Source of the DNA: Planctomycetales bacterium
GTDB lineage: Bacteria > Planctomycetota > Planctomycetia > Isosphaerales > Isosphaeraceae
NCBI GenBank assembly: GCA_027452145.1
Contig: DAIDHB010000376.1
Span: 1 to 33,860, forward strand
Direction: 5' to 3'
Length of the DNA: 33,860 nt
Shown: in pieces, positions 7,367 through 16,170 of the stretch
Layout of the letters: each line of letters opens with the position of its first letter
Numbering within the stretch: the stretch's first letter is position 1
Translations under genes and position numbers: made by a program
Notes under the pieces: model-generated
The model's input: the letters and a program-made list of their open reading frames with translations, nothing else
What the model was told of the DNA's origin: nothing
Database searches by the model: none

Positions 7367-9601
7367 TCACTTCCTCAACAGCAGAAAAAGATCGTCGTCG
7401 TGCGGCGTGGCGTGCAGGAGTCCTTCACCGTGCATCCGGCCCGCGATCGCCTTGAACTGCGACCAGACCTCCTCCACGGCCGGCCGGGGATCGCCCAGCT
7501 CCTCGACGAACCCCTTTGCCAGCGCATTTGCCGTCGAACCCATCCGCCAGGCGAGCTGGGCCATGACGTACTGGCGGACGCGGTCCTCGTTGAGCGTTGA
7601 CCGAGCGGGCGAGACCGGGGTGTCGGGCGCAGGTTCCTCGGTCAACAGCGGCCTCAGGAGCGGGTGCTGGCGATAGCGGTCCTGCCGGTGATGCGAGGCG
7701 ATGACCTCGGCATCGGTCACGGGCCGGATCGTCCCGCGCGGGGCCTCGATTTCCAGGTCGCCCGAGCGCGCCATGCCGACGACTCCCTGCATTGCGTCGA
7801 GCCGGGCATATTGCTCGAAGTCGAGCTTGAGGTGCTCAAACTTCCCCTGTCCGAGTGCGCCCAACTTCCGGTAATACTCCGCACCCTGAGGGCCGACCTT
7901 GAGCGGTCGGCGCTCCTGGTCGGTGACCAGGATGCGATGGTCGAGCGTCGAGTCGTCCTCGAGCAGCCGCCGCAGCGCGGCTGTGGCCGACAGTCCCACA
8001 TTCGTGATGAACGAGACGCCGGTGCGCACCTCGCGTCCGTCCGGGTCGCGGCGTTCGTGCACCAGGAGGTCATAGGGCGGCAGCTTGCCTCGCGTCTTCC
8101 CGGACCGCTCGATGCCGCGGAATGTGTAGGGCAGCCCGTCGTCCGCGCAGTGAGCCAGCAGCGACTCGACCAGCCCGGCCAGGTTGCCGGCGTCGGGTGG
8201 GAGGCTACCGGGGTGTAGCCGGTGCTGGGCAATCTGCTCCTCGATCTTCCGGGCGACGGCCGCGTCGATTGCGGCCTCGATGTCGACCGGTGGCTCGGGC
8301 GCCTTGGCGGATGTCTTCGCGAGCGGCCATTCCTCGATCCATCGCTCATTTCCCAGCTCGCCGATGCGAGTCTGCTGCGTCTCCCAGGCGTCGCGCGCCC
8401 ATGTGAGGATGTCGCGAGGCCGGAAGTCGATCCCGTCCGCCAGGCGTTCCTCGAGCCAGTGGCAGCCGAGGGGAAAGAGCGTGTCCTCGTGCACGCGATG
8501 GCGGACTTCCTCCATCTCGACGAACGGCTCGTGGAATTGCTCCAGCCGCGCCTCGAGGATCATTCGGGCATCGACTCGGGTGATCCGGTTGACGTCCACC
8601 CGGTGCTCGGCGATCCGGTCCCAGGTGGATTCGCCGATCACGCCCTGCCGGCAATAATCGAGCAGCAACTGTTTGACGCCCGAGGTGATCACCAGCAGGT
8701 TCGAGGCGTGATCGAGGAGCGCGTGGAGGAACTGCACGACCGAGCGGAGTTTTTCGGGGTCGAGGTTGTCGACCTGGTCGACGCAGAGGATCAGCGGCTG
8801 CCCGCTCATCGATGCCATCCGCGCGAGTGCCATGATGACCTGCTCGACCTGGGCGTCGTCGACGATCATGGCCGGCGTGGTTAGGTCGACCTTCAGGCCC
8901 AACGACCGGGCAATCTCGGAGTCGACTTCATCGCCCGACAGCCAGGCGATCGCCTCGGATGCGAGACGTCGGCGCGACGGGTCGTCGGCCCGCTCGGGCC
9001 GGGCGTGGCGGTAGAACTGGAACAGGACCTCGTAGACATCGCGTGCCTCGAGCGGGACGTCGAAGAACGACCGGTAGGCCGCCAGGGCGCTCGATGAGTG
9101 GCCATCACCGGGCGGCGCCGAGGCATAGGCGTGCCGGATGGCCCGGTCGAGGAAGCCGAAAAGCGGCGTCTCGAACAGCGGCCCGCGTCCGCCCAGCGTG
9201 AGCCGGCTGACAACGTACTTGAGCACGTAGCGCGGCAATCGATCGGGGTCGGCGAGGATGTTGTGCAGATAGACGTAGCACGCCCGCGGCCCTCCACCTG
9301 GGGTGGTTTCGCCGGCCCAGCGATAGAGCCGCGACAGCAGGTGGCTCTTGCCGACGCCGGCGCCGCCGAGGAGCGCGACCCCGACGCCCGCCGGCGCGCC
9401 CCGGGCTCGCTCGGCCTGCCGCACGAGCCTGTCGAACGCCGTGCCGTGGATGGCGGGGACGTCGACGTCGTAGGCGGACGGCTCGGTGACGCGATTGGCC
9501 GCGAACGGGTTGGTATCGCGCACGGCGGCCAGGTAGCGGTCGAGCCCCGGCGCCGCCGTCCGGGCGGCGTCGGTTTTCTTCGTCCGGACGGCGGGTGTCA
9601 T
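7367..9601 (-). CDS. Large P-loop (AAA/STAND-like) ATPase of the nuclease-HerA operon
   Basis: 744 aa. An N-terminal ~50 residues precede the ATPase core: Walker A GGAGVGKS (79-86), Walker B ILCVDQVDNL (Asp275 with Gln instead of the usual second acidic residue), a sensor-1-like strand LLVITSG (~302-308), and a helix motif DFRPRDILTWARDAWE (392-407). This arrangement resembles ORC/Cdc6-like or STAND-type NTPases. Residues ~495-620 are a second alpha/beta domain (YDLLVHE, then VSFITNVGLSATAALRRLL, then RILVTDQE), and the last ~80 residues look like a winged helix. The frame is open to 9697, but ATG 9601 has an ideal GGAGGTAA seven or so bases upstream overlapping the preceding stop, so it is chosen. 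Its stop overlaps the GTG of the nuclease-HerA frame. Probable role: regulatory, loading or sensing ATPase (inference). Confidence 0.82.
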   Translation of the reverse strand: MTPAVRTKKTDAARTAAPGLDRYLAAVRDTNPFAANRVTEPSAYDVDVPAIHGTAFDRLVRQAERARGAPAGVGVALLGGAGVGKSHLLSRLYRWAGETTPGGGPRACYVYLHNILADPDRLPRYVLKYVVSRLTLGGRGPLFETPLFGFLDRAIRHAYASAPPGDGHSSSALAAYRSFFDVPLEARDVYEVLFQFYRHARPERADDPSRRRLASEAIAWLSGDEVDSEIARSLGLKVDLTTPAMIVDDAQVEQVIMALARMASMSGQPLILCVDQVDNLDPEKLRSVVQFLHALLDHASNLLVITSGVKQLLLDYCRQGVIGESTWDRIAEHRVDVNRITRVDARMILEARLEQFHEPFVEMEEVRHRVHEDTLFPLGCHWLEERLADGIDFRPRDILTWARDAWETQQTRIGELGNERWIEEWPLAKTSAKAPEPPVDIEAAIDAAVARKIEEQIAQHRLHPGSLPPDAGNLAGLVESLLAHCADDGLPYTFRGIERSGKTRGKLPPYDLLVHERRDPDGREVRTGVSFITNVGLSATAALRRLLEDDSTLDHRILVTDQERRPLKVGPQGAEYYRKLGALGQGKFEHLKLDFEQYARLDAMQGVVGMARSGDLEIEAPRGTIRPVTDAEVIASHHRQDRYRQHPLLRPLLTEEPAPDTPVSPARSTLNEDRVRQYVMAQLAWRMGSTANALAKGFVEELGDPRPAVEEVWSQFKAIAGRMHGEGLLHATPHDDDLFLLLRK

Positions 9602-9605
9602 GAGG

Positions 9606-10757
9606 TTACCTCCGCGATGCGTACACCAGAAGCGAACCGGCCTCGCGCATGCCGGCCTCGCGCTCATTCTCGCTGAGAGTGCCGTGTAGCCCCTCATGAC
9701 TGTCGAGGGAGAAGGTCCCGTCCATCCGAAGCTCTCTCAGGCCCGCGTCGAACTCCTCGCGGGTAAACTGCGACAGCGCCCGGCGCAGGTCGGCGATCTT
9801 GACGAAGTTGGTCGAGCCGTTTCGGCGGTCGATCGCCTCGAAGGCCGAGCGGAACTCGCGGGCGAAGTCGTGCGACGGGGTGAGATGACCATCATGTTCG
9901 TGGTGGTGTTGATGGTGATGAAGCGGCCCGTGATGACCGGCCGCGGCCGGCTGATGGGCGTGAACCTCGGGGGTGCTCGCCCTCGCCTCGGCCCGCGGTG
10001 TGGCGATGTGGACGTTCGCCGTCAGGAAGAGCAGGGGCTTTCCCTTGACCGTGATCCAGCCGACCTCGGCCGGCAACTCGCGGCGCTCGATGCCCTCCGC
10101 CAGGGATCGCTCGATCCGTTCGCGCAGCTCGGGGATGAACCGCCTGGCGGCCTCGGCCGGCGCGAATGCGCTTGTCTCGGTCGTGCCCTTCTTCGTCTTG
10201 CTGACGACCGGACTCAGCGCGTATCGCAGCAGGCCGGCCTGGATCGAACGGAGGTCGCCCTCCAGATCGTCCTTGAAGACGATGGGCGCGTCGAGGATCG
10301 CATTCTTGCCGCTCCGCGCGACGACGACCGTCCGCTCTCCCATCGCGCCGGCCGCCGCGGCCTTGCGGATGAGGTTCTCGGGGCCATGATTCTCGCTCAG
10401 CTCCGCGAGCCGCCGCAGCGTCGGCGGATAGGCCATGCCGCCGAGACGGCGCTGGGCCTCGAGCACCGAGATCATCCGCCGCCCCAGGCTGTCCTCGGGC
10501 TTCGGCAACTGCCCCTTCGGGTACACGGCGTCGTTGATCGCGGGCTTCTTCCCCATCCGGGCGATCGCCGCGCGATCGGTGAAAACCTTCTTCGACGCGG
10601 CCTTCAGGATCAGCTCGGGTGAGGCGGCCGGATCGGCCAGCTCGCCGAGCTGCCGCAAGCTCGGCGGTTCGGCGGCCTCGAACGAGCGACGCGAGTCGAA
10701 AACTTCCAACATCTTCTGCGCCAGCTCAACCGCCGGGTCGGGTTTCCTGCTGCTCAT
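9606..10757 (-). CDS. First gene of the nuclease-HerA operon: 383-aa protein with internal duplication and His-rich linker
   Basis: I recognise no family. Residues ~32-80 and ~112-161 are an internal repeat: PSLRQLGELADP aligns with PTLRRLAELSEN, then LILKAASKKV with LIRKAAAAGA, then GKKPAINDAVYP with SGKNAILDAPIVF. Residues ~200-250 are mixed alpha/beta. Residues 265-296 are strikingly His-rich, about 14 His in 32 residues, and could bind metal or act as a flexible linker. Residues ~300-383 look like a small winged-helix domain (FVKIADLRRALSQFTREEFD, then LRELRMDGTFSL). The start has GAGG six bases upstream. Only four bases separate its stop from the ATG of the ATPase gene, so expression is coupled. 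The context suggests a DNA- or partner-binding specificity subunit (inference). Confidence 0.75.
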   Translation of the reverse strand: MSSRKPDPAVELAQKMLEVFDSRRSFEAAEPPSLRQLGELADPAASPELILKAASKKVFTDRAAIARMGKKPAINDAVYPKGQLPKPEDSLGRRMISVLEAQRRLGGMAYPPTLRRLAELSENHGPENLIRKAAAAGAMGERTVVVARSGKNAILDAPIVFKDDLEGDLRSIQAGLLRYALSPVVSKTKKGTTETSAFAPAEAARRFIPELRERIERSLAEGIERRELPAEVGWITVKGKPLLFLTANVHIATPRAEARASTPEVHAHQPAAAGHHGPLHHHQHHHEHDGHLTPSHDFAREFRSAFEAIDRRNGSTNFVKIADLRRALSQFTREEFDAGLRELRMDGTFSLDSHEGLHGTLSENEREAGMREAGSLLVYASRR

Positions 10758-10900
10758 GGTCGACCTCGTGCTTCTTCAGTGCGGTGCCGCAACGTGGCGC
10801 AGCGGCGCGCGGGTGATGGGTGAACGTGCGAGAAGGGGACGACTCCGCAGCCTTCCCCTGGCCGACGGCGGACCCCCCGATGCTGTCCGCATGTGGCTTT

Positions 10901-10929
10901 GTTGTAATGCGACTTGCAGCGCCACGCAA
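10901..10929 (-). promoter_or_regulatory. Candidate sigma70-type promoter for the nuclease-HerA operon
   Basis: Reading the minus strand, TTGCGT (10929-10924) is separated by exactly 17 bases from TACAAC (10906-10901). That gives 3/6 and 4/6 matches to the bacterial consensus. It points toward the ATG at 10757 and would leave a leader of roughly 135 bases. The ~325-base intergenic stretch 10758-11082 lies between divergent genes and holds no other gene I can support. The match is modest and only suggestive. Confidence 0.25.
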
Positions 10930-11082
10930 GCACGTAGGGGCGCGAAGAAGAAAACGGGGATCAGCCGTCAGCATTCCCGGCTCGATTGAGTCGATGCCCC
11001 GGTTGGAATCTCCCGGCGTTTGGGAGAGAATGGGAGCGAGTGCCGATTTGTCGAGCCCGGCCAGATCGAAAGGATCGCGTCG

Positions 11083-11562
11083 ATGCCACCTCCGGCCGAA
11101 GCCATCTGGACTTCGCGATTCATCCTGGACCTGCTGACGTTCGTCGGATGGATCGTCGCGGTCCTCTTCAGCCTCACCATGATCGCGATCGGGGGATACT
11201 ACCTCCTCCGGGTGGCCCAGGGAGCTTTCGGCGGGTTGAGCGGATCGGCGGCGCGGGAGCGGGCGGAAGGCGCGGATCAGGCCCGCCGGCTCGCCCGGCT
11301 GTCACTGATCTGCGGGCCATGCTTCACGACGATCCCGGCCCTGTTTATGCTGCCGGTGCTGATGATCGAACAGGGTTTCCGATTCGGGCTCCTGATCTAT
11401 CTTTTCATGGTCCTTGTCGTTATGGCCATCGGGCTTGTCGCCGGCCTCATCAGCGGGGGCGCGTTCATCGTGACGGCCCGATTGCTTGGGCCGGTGCGCA
11501 AGCAGATCCGCAAGTGGCGGCGGGGGAAGGCCTGGGACCCGGATTTTGACGGGATCGTGTGA
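11083..11562 (+). CDS. Small integral membrane protein, unknown function (159 aa)
   Basis: Three hydrophobic regions are visible: ~13-42 (FILDLLTFVGWIVAVLFSL onward), ~72-97 (LSLICGPCFTTIPALFMLPV onward) and ~101-133 (LLIYLFMVLVVMAIGLVAGL onward, long enough for one or two helices). A charged loop rich in Arg/Glu/Ala separates the first two, and the C-terminal ~20 residues are basic (VRKQIRKWRRGKA). I recognise no family. The open frame starts at 11020, but ATG 11083 follows AAGGA about ten bases upstream and begins just before the first membrane helix, so it is preferred. It is divergent from the nuclease-HerA operon and about 40 bases ahead of the co-directional hydrolase gene, so it could share a transcript with that gene. 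Confidence 0.6.
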   Translation: MPPPAEAIWTSRFILDLLTFVGWIVAVLFSLTMIAIGGYYLLRVAQGAFGGLSGSAARERAEGADQARRLARLSLICGPCFTTIPALFMLPVLMIEQGFRFGLLIYLFMVLVVMAIGLVAGLISGGAFIVTARLLGPVRKQIRKWRRGKAWDPDFDGIV

Positions 11563-11602
11563 GACTGCGGGAACTACGCGGCGATAGGGGGAATTTCAGG
11601 TC

Positions 11603-12244
11603 ATGGCGGGCCATCTCGTGCTCCTCGGCGACTCGATCCTCGACAACGCCAGCTACGTCCCCGGCGGACGTCCCGCGGTGATCGATCAGGTTCGTAGCCG
11701 GCTGCCCGAGGGCTGGGCCGCGACCCTGCTGGCGCGCGACGGCAGTGTGATCGACTCCGTGCTGGGCTTGCAGTTGAGCAAGATCCCGGGCGATGCCAGT
11801 CACCTCGTCCTGAGCGTCGGCGGCAACGACGTCCTCGAGCAGATACGCATCCTTCAGGAGCCGGTGAAATCCGTTGCCGAGGCGCTTCGCATCATGCTCG
11901 AGAGCCGCCTCGAATTCGAGGAGAAGCATCGGGGGTTGATGGAGGCGCTCGTCGCCAGGGGTCTGCCGACGGTCGTCTGCACGATCTACAACCCATGCTC
12001 CGACGATGAGAATTTCCAGCGCGCGGCGGTCGCGGCCCTCTCGCACTACAACGACGCGATTCTGCACAACGCCCGAAGCCTGGGCGTGCCCGCAATCGAC
12101 CTGCGGGCGGTTTGCTCGGAGATCTCCGATTACGCCAACGAGATCGAGCCTTCGGCGCACGGCGGCGCCAAGATCGCCGACGCGATCCTCGGGGTCGTCA
12201 CGGGCCACGACTTCGCGTCGCAACGATGCGCGGTGTTCCCGTAA
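11603..12244 (+). CDS. SGNH/GDSL-family hydrolase (213 aa)
   Basis: The nucleophile block is at the N-terminus: VLLGDSILDN, with Ser11. The oxyanion block SVGGNDVL carries Asn75. The last block reads IEPSAHGGAKIADAI with His186, where many relatives have DxxH; here the acidic residue is Glu182 and the spacing differs. SGNH enzymes hydrolyse ester bonds of lipids, acylated sugars or small esters; the substrate cannot be told from sequence. There is no signal peptide, so it is probably cytoplasmic. The length suits a minimal single-domain member. The start is preceded by a GGGGGA tract around eleven bases away. It converges on the thioredoxin-domain gene with only 16 bases between stops. Confidence 0.85.
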   Translation: MAGHLVLLGDSILDNASYVPGGRPAVIDQVRSRLPEGWAATLLARDGSVIDSVLGLQLSKIPGDASHLVLSVGGNDVLEQIRILQEPVKSVAEALRIMLESRLEFEEKHRGLMEALVARGLPTVVCTIYNPCSDDENFQRAAVAALSHYNDAILHNARSLGVPAIDLRAVCSEISDYANEIEPSAHGGAKIADAILGVVTGHDFASQRCAVFP

Positions 12245-12260
12245 CCGATGGATCCCGCCG

Positions 12261-14390
12261 TCACTGTTTCTTCGGCGTTGCCTCCAGGAGGAACTTGCGG
12301 ATGAGCTCCAGCTTGCTAACCCGCAGCGCCGGGGACGGGATCGTGCGATCATCCAGGAGGACCTTTCCCTCGGGCGAGATCAGCACGTAGTCGGGGTATC
12401 CATCGGGAATTCCGTGTTTCTCGAACCGGGCAATGGTTCGGCCGTCGGGATGATCGACGGCCACCGGGAACGGCAGGCCAATCTTCGCGACGTGCTCCTT
12501 CACGACATCGGGCGGGCTGGAGTTGTTGTGCACGCCGATGACGACCACGCCCTTATCCTTGTAGAGCTCAGGCACCAGCTTGACCGACGGAAAATCGCCG
12601 TGGCACGGGCCGCAGCCGACGAACCAGAAGTCGAGCAGCACGTACTTGCCGCGCAGGTCGGCGAGCTTCAGATTCCGGCCCTCGGTGTTGATCCACCCGG
12701 CGACGTCGAGCTCGGGCGGCGCCTGGCCGCGAAGAGACATGGCCTGATCCTTCGCGGCCTGCTCAGCCGGCACGATCCCGCGCTCCCATTCGCTGAGGTC
12801 GCCGAACGCGTCGGAGAGCAGCCAGCCCGGTTCGTGCGGTTCGAGCTTGAGCACGACCATCGACGGATGGTCGAGCCGGACCTCGGCCCTGGAGGCCAGG
12901 GGTCGGTAGGGGTCGAACGCCGCCACTTGCTGCGCGGGCGCCCATCGGTGGGTGATCGGGTCGAGCGGCATGTATTCGGGCTGGATGGTGAATCGACCGG
13001 ACTCGTCGGATAACACGGGTTGCAGGACACGCGTGTACATGCCGCGCAGCCGGACGACCGCCCGCGCGGCGGGAGTACCGTCCGGATTCTGCACCATGCC
13101 CTCGATCTTCGGCAGCGGGCGTACCTTGATGTCCGGGAGGACGGTCGAGCCATCCGGAGAGATCAAGACCTCATATTTCTCCTGCTCCGAGATGAACTTC
13201 TCGCCGTTGAAGGTGAGCCTGGCCTTGCCGGGGGCCAGGTCGATCGTGTACTGACCCTGCGGATTCGTCTCGCCCCAGCCGGCAAAGCTCCACGGCTCCG
13301 GCGCATCGTCCCAGCCCTTCGGCGTGCCGTTGGCGATCTCGCCCATGATCGACATGCCGGGCATTGGTTTCCCTGTCTCGGCCGCGACGACCTGGCCGTG
13401 GGCCTTGACCTTGCGCCGTACGTCGAGATGCAGGTTCTGGTTCCGGCCCGGCTCGATCCGGAGCCAGGTCTTCTTGATGTGGTTCGCCGAGTAGATCGGG
13501 GTGATGTCGTAGTCCGGATGCCAGAGCAGGAACCACGAGTAGTCTCCCGGCGCAACGGTAAGATGGCCGACGCCCTTCGCATCGAACTCCACCTCGTAAT
13601 CGATGACCGTCGACGCCCCATCCCACGGCTCGTGGCGAATGTCGGTAACCGCACTCGTGATCCGGCTCGAGGCGGGATCGGTCGTCACATGCAGCGTGAG
13701 CGCGACACCCGGCTGCATCGTCACCCGCGTCGAGGCGCCCGGCGCCACCGCGATCTCCTGCGCCTCGACCGGTGCCAGCCGGGGATGCTCGACCGTCGCC
13801 TTGACCATCTCGCCAGCCGGCAGCGGCGGCAGTCGCAGCTCGCCCCGCTCGTCGCTGATAGGCCTCGGGATGCCGAGCGTCTTCAGCCAGAGCTGTCGCA
13901 TCTTGTTCTGGCCGTTCGCGCCGCGCGTGACCAACTCGCGCAGTCGCGCCCCGGCAACGGGCTTGCCATCGCGGTCGGCCACGTGGATGACGACCGAGGC
14001 CGGTGGACGGAGGGTGATGTCAACCTGCTGCGACCTGTGCGACTCGATGTTCGCGAGGTGCAACGCCCTGGCGAACCCGTCCTTCTCGACGGAGATCATG
14101 TAGGAGCCGTCTTCCAGCCCGTTGAGCTGGTATTTCCCCGCCAGATCGCTGTCGGCATGCTTCCCCAGCAGCCGAAAGCCTCCCCAGTGCGAACCAATCA
14201 GGTCGCTTCGAAAGAGCGCGATGCGAGCCCCGGCGACCGGAGCCTTTGCGCCGTCGACGAGCTTGCCCGAGATCGTTGAGCGCTCGGCGGGTTGATCGGC
14301 CGCCGAGGCCCTGCAACCCGGGCCATCGCCGAATGCACCAGGACCGACCATGGCGACGAGCAGAGTCAGATACGGACGCCGACCGCGCAT
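12261..14390 (-). CDS. Exported carboxypeptidase-regulatory-like protein with C-terminal TlpA/thioredoxin domain
   Basis: 709 aa. Residues 1-31 look like a signal peptide (LTLLVAMVGPGAF core). Several beta-sandwich repeats of the carboxypeptidase-regulatory / CnaB type follow: ISGKLVDGAKAPVAGARIAL (~39-58), VIHVADRDGKPVAGARLREL, HGQVVAAETGKPMPGMSI, and IEGMVQNPDGTPAARAVVRL. The final ~150 residues form a thioredoxin-like fold of the TlpA/AhpC-TSA kind: LKLADLRGKYVLLDFWFVG, then Cys593-Gly-Pro-Cys596-His, then GVVVIGVHNN and GYPDYVLISPEGKVL. The CxxC pair suggests disulphide or redox activity outside the cytoplasm. This architecture is common in planctomycetes, but its target is unknown. The start has GGGAGGT about six bases upstream. 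It is transcribed on its own, facing the SGNH hydrolase. Confidence 0.85.
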   Translation of the reverse strand: MRGRRPYLTLLVAMVGPGAFGDGPGCRASAADQPAERSTISGKLVDGAKAPVAGARIALFRSDLIGSHWGGFRLLGKHADSDLAGKYQLNGLEDGSYMISVEKDGFARALHLANIESHRSQQVDITLRPPASVVIHVADRDGKPVAGARLRELVTRGANGQNKMRQLWLKTLGIPRPISDERGELRLPPLPAGEMVKATVEHPRLAPVEAQEIAVAPGASTRVTMQPGVALTLHVTTDPASSRITSAVTDIRHEPWDGASTVIDYEVEFDAKGVGHLTVAPGDYSWFLLWHPDYDITPIYSANHIKKTWLRIEPGRNQNLHLDVRRKVKAHGQVVAAETGKPMPGMSIMGEIANGTPKGWDDAPEPWSFAGWGETNPQGQYTIDLAPGKARLTFNGEKFISEQEKYEVLISPDGSTVLPDIKVRPLPKIEGMVQNPDGTPAARAVVRLRGMYTRVLQPVLSDESGRFTIQPEYMPLDPITHRWAPAQQVAAFDPYRPLASRAEVRLDHPSMVVLKLEPHEPGWLLSDAFGDLSEWERGIVPAEQAAKDQAMSLRGQAPPELDVAGWINTEGRNLKLADLRGKYVLLDFWFVGCGPCHGDFPSVKLVPELYKDKGVVVIGVHNNSSPPDVVKEHVAKIGLPFPVAVDHPDGRTIARFEKHGIPDGYPDYVLISPEGKVLLDDRTIPSPALRVSKLELIRKFLLEATPKKQ

Positions 14391-14469
14391 CGGACACCTC
14401 CCGATCAGGAGCTGTGTGACAGATGTACGATGATGGCACGATGCCGGCCTGAAGTCAACCGACGGGTCC

Positions 14470-16170
14470 TCACCGCGCGGGAGACGACGCCGGGGCGGAT
14501 TGTGCGGGTGCGGCCGGGCGCTCGCCGAAGGTTGCTTTCATGAGGACCCAGCAATCCGGGTCGAGCACGATCGACCCTGGTGCTTTCTCGCATGAGAACT
14601 CGAACCGCTGCGCTCGCTCGGTCAGGTCGAGCGCCTCGATCCGAGGGCTTTCGCTCGCCTCGGCGATGATCGCAACCTGGATCGTCAGCCTGAAGGGATC
14701 GACCTTTTGCACCTGCTTCAGCTCGATCTCGACGCGACGATCGCCGGGGCGATAACGCCAGGTTCCCTCGATCTCGGGCGAGCCGGGGCGCTTCAGCCAC
14801 TGGTGGAAGAAGGGACCGAGATCCTGGCCGGAGGTTTCTTCCATCACGCTGCGGAAATCGTCGGTGGAGACGTTCCCGTCGCGATGACGGCGGTAGTACT
14901 CGCGGATGCCGGCCCAGAACTTCGTTGTGCCGACGCGGCCGCGGAGCATGTGCAGAAACCAACCGCCCTTCTCATAAACCAGGCGGTTGAGGATCAGCCG
15001 GGTGTCGGTGAGGTTGTCGTGGATGACCGCCAGTTTCGGGTTGCGCTTCTCGGTCGCCAGCACGATCTCGCGGCTGCGCTTCAGGCCGGCGACAAATGCG
15101 TCGCGGCCTTGGTCGTGCTCGAGGAACAGCAGGGCAAAATAGGTGGCGAAGCCCTCGCTCAGCCAGATGTGGTCCCAGTCGCTCTCGGTGACGGCGTCGC
15201 CGAACCACTGGTGCGCGACCTCGTGCGCCACCAGGCTGTCGACGCCGCGGCCGAGGATGTTCCGCTCGCCGTAGAAGATCGCGCTGGCCAGCTCCATCCC
15301 GCCGCCCAGCCCCGCGGCCTGCACCCCGCCGAGCTTCTCATAGGGGAACGGCCCGACGTGCTCGATGTAGAACTCAAGCACGCGACGCGCCACATTCTCA
15401 TGAGCTGGCACGGCCCTCTCGCGATCCTGGTGGAACACCCAGGTTTCAAGCGGTATCCCGCGCACGGGGCCGGCGTGGTGCGAGGAGAACTGCGCCACAC
15501 CCATCGCATTGAGCCACGTCGCGATCGGGACCGACTGCTTCCAGTGCGTCAGCCGGCGTCCGTCGCCGAGGTCGGTCTCTTCCTGCAACAGGCCGTTGGA
15601 GACGACCTGATAACGCGACGGCGCCGTGACATGGAACTCGCTGGTGGCCTTGTCGCTCGGGTGGTCCACAATCGGCAGCCATCGGTGCGCCTGGTCGGGC
15701 CAGTTGTCGCTGAAAAAGGTTCGCTCGCCGTGCAGGTTCTTGCCTATGCGCAGGCCGGCCGAGGGGACGCCGCGGTACGCGACGGTGAACGACCTGCGCT
15801 CGCCGGCTTTCGACGCCGGTTCGACGGTGATCCCCAGCCGATCGTCCTTGTGCTCAAAGGAGGCGGGTGCTCCCTGGGCGGTGACGGTCGAGACCGTCAT
15901 CCCCTTGCCCTTGACGGACGAGGCCAGGTCGAGCCTGAATCGGGAGATCCCGGCCTCGAGGAATCGCACTTCGACCGTTGTTGTCCCCTCGATCTCGTCC
16001 GCGTCGTCGCGCAGCGCGATTCGGAAGGTGTAGTGGAGCACGTCGACCCCCGGCTGGCGGGGATAGTGGTCGGCCTCGCCGCGCGAGGCGAGCACTGCCG
16101 CCGCCATCGCGGCCAGCACCAGGCAACGGAAGAAACTGCGGCCCCGATTCTCTCGCCTTGCGTCGCTCAT
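14470..16170 (-). CDS. Exported M1-family (aminopeptidase N-like) zinc metallopeptidase
   Basis: 566 aa from ATG 16170. Residues ~12-30 form a signal peptide (FRCLVLAAMAAAVLAS). The N-terminal beta domain (~40-230) is followed by the catalytic domain. The zinc site is HEVAH (His316, Glu317, His320) with WLSEG Glu339 eighteen residues later, the classic HExxH-x18-E. The substrate-anchoring GAMEN motif is changed to GGMEL (~290-294). The enzyme probably removes N-terminal residues from peptides in the periplasm or outside. It lacks the long C-terminal helical domain of full aminopeptidase N, ending about 225 residues after the zinc site. The start codon overlaps the upstream stop as ATGA and has GGAG seven bases upstream, so it is translationally coupled to the S9-DUF885 gene. 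The open frame extends to 16215, but the coupled start is better. Confidence 0.9.
   Translation of the reverse strand: MSDARRENRGRSFFRCLVLAAMAAAVLASRGEADHYPRQPGVDVLHYTFRIALRDDADEIEGTTTVEVRFLEAGISRFRLDLASSVKGKGMTVSTVTAQGAPASFEHKDDRLGITVEPASKAGERRSFTVAYRGVPSAGLRIGKNLHGERTFFSDNWPDQAHRWLPIVDHPSDKATSEFHVTAPSRYQVVSNGLLQEETDLGDGRRLTHWKQSVPIATWLNAMGVAQFSSHHAGPVRGIPLETWVFHQDRERAVPAHENVARRVLEFYIEHVGPFPYEKLGGVQAAGLGGGMELASAIFYGERNILGRGVDSLVAHEVAHQWFGDAVTESDWDHIWLSEGFATYFALLFLEHDQGRDAFVAGLKRSREIVLATEKRNPKLAVIHDNLTDTRLILNRLVYEKGGWFLHMLRGRVGTTKFWAGIREYYRRHRDGNVSTDDFRSVMEETSGQDLGPFFHQWLKRPGSPEIEGTWRYRPGDRRVEIELKQVQKVDPFRLTIQVAIIAEASESPRIEALDLTERAQRFEFSCEKAPGSIVLDPDCWVLMKATFGERPAAPAQSAPASSPAR

Noticed and set aside
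9602..9697. Earlier start (9697) for the operon ATPase
   Set aside because: It would overlap the preceding gene by ~90 bases; ATG 9601 has a strong GGAGGTAA at good spacing.
9890..9935. Short GTG/GAT-rich repeat as a CRISPR or regulatory repeat
   Set aside because: It is simply the codons of the His-rich linker in the 383-aa protein; no spacer structure.
13020..14279. 419-residue plus-strand open frame
   Set aside because: Antisense to the thioredoxin-domain gene; no recognisable features.
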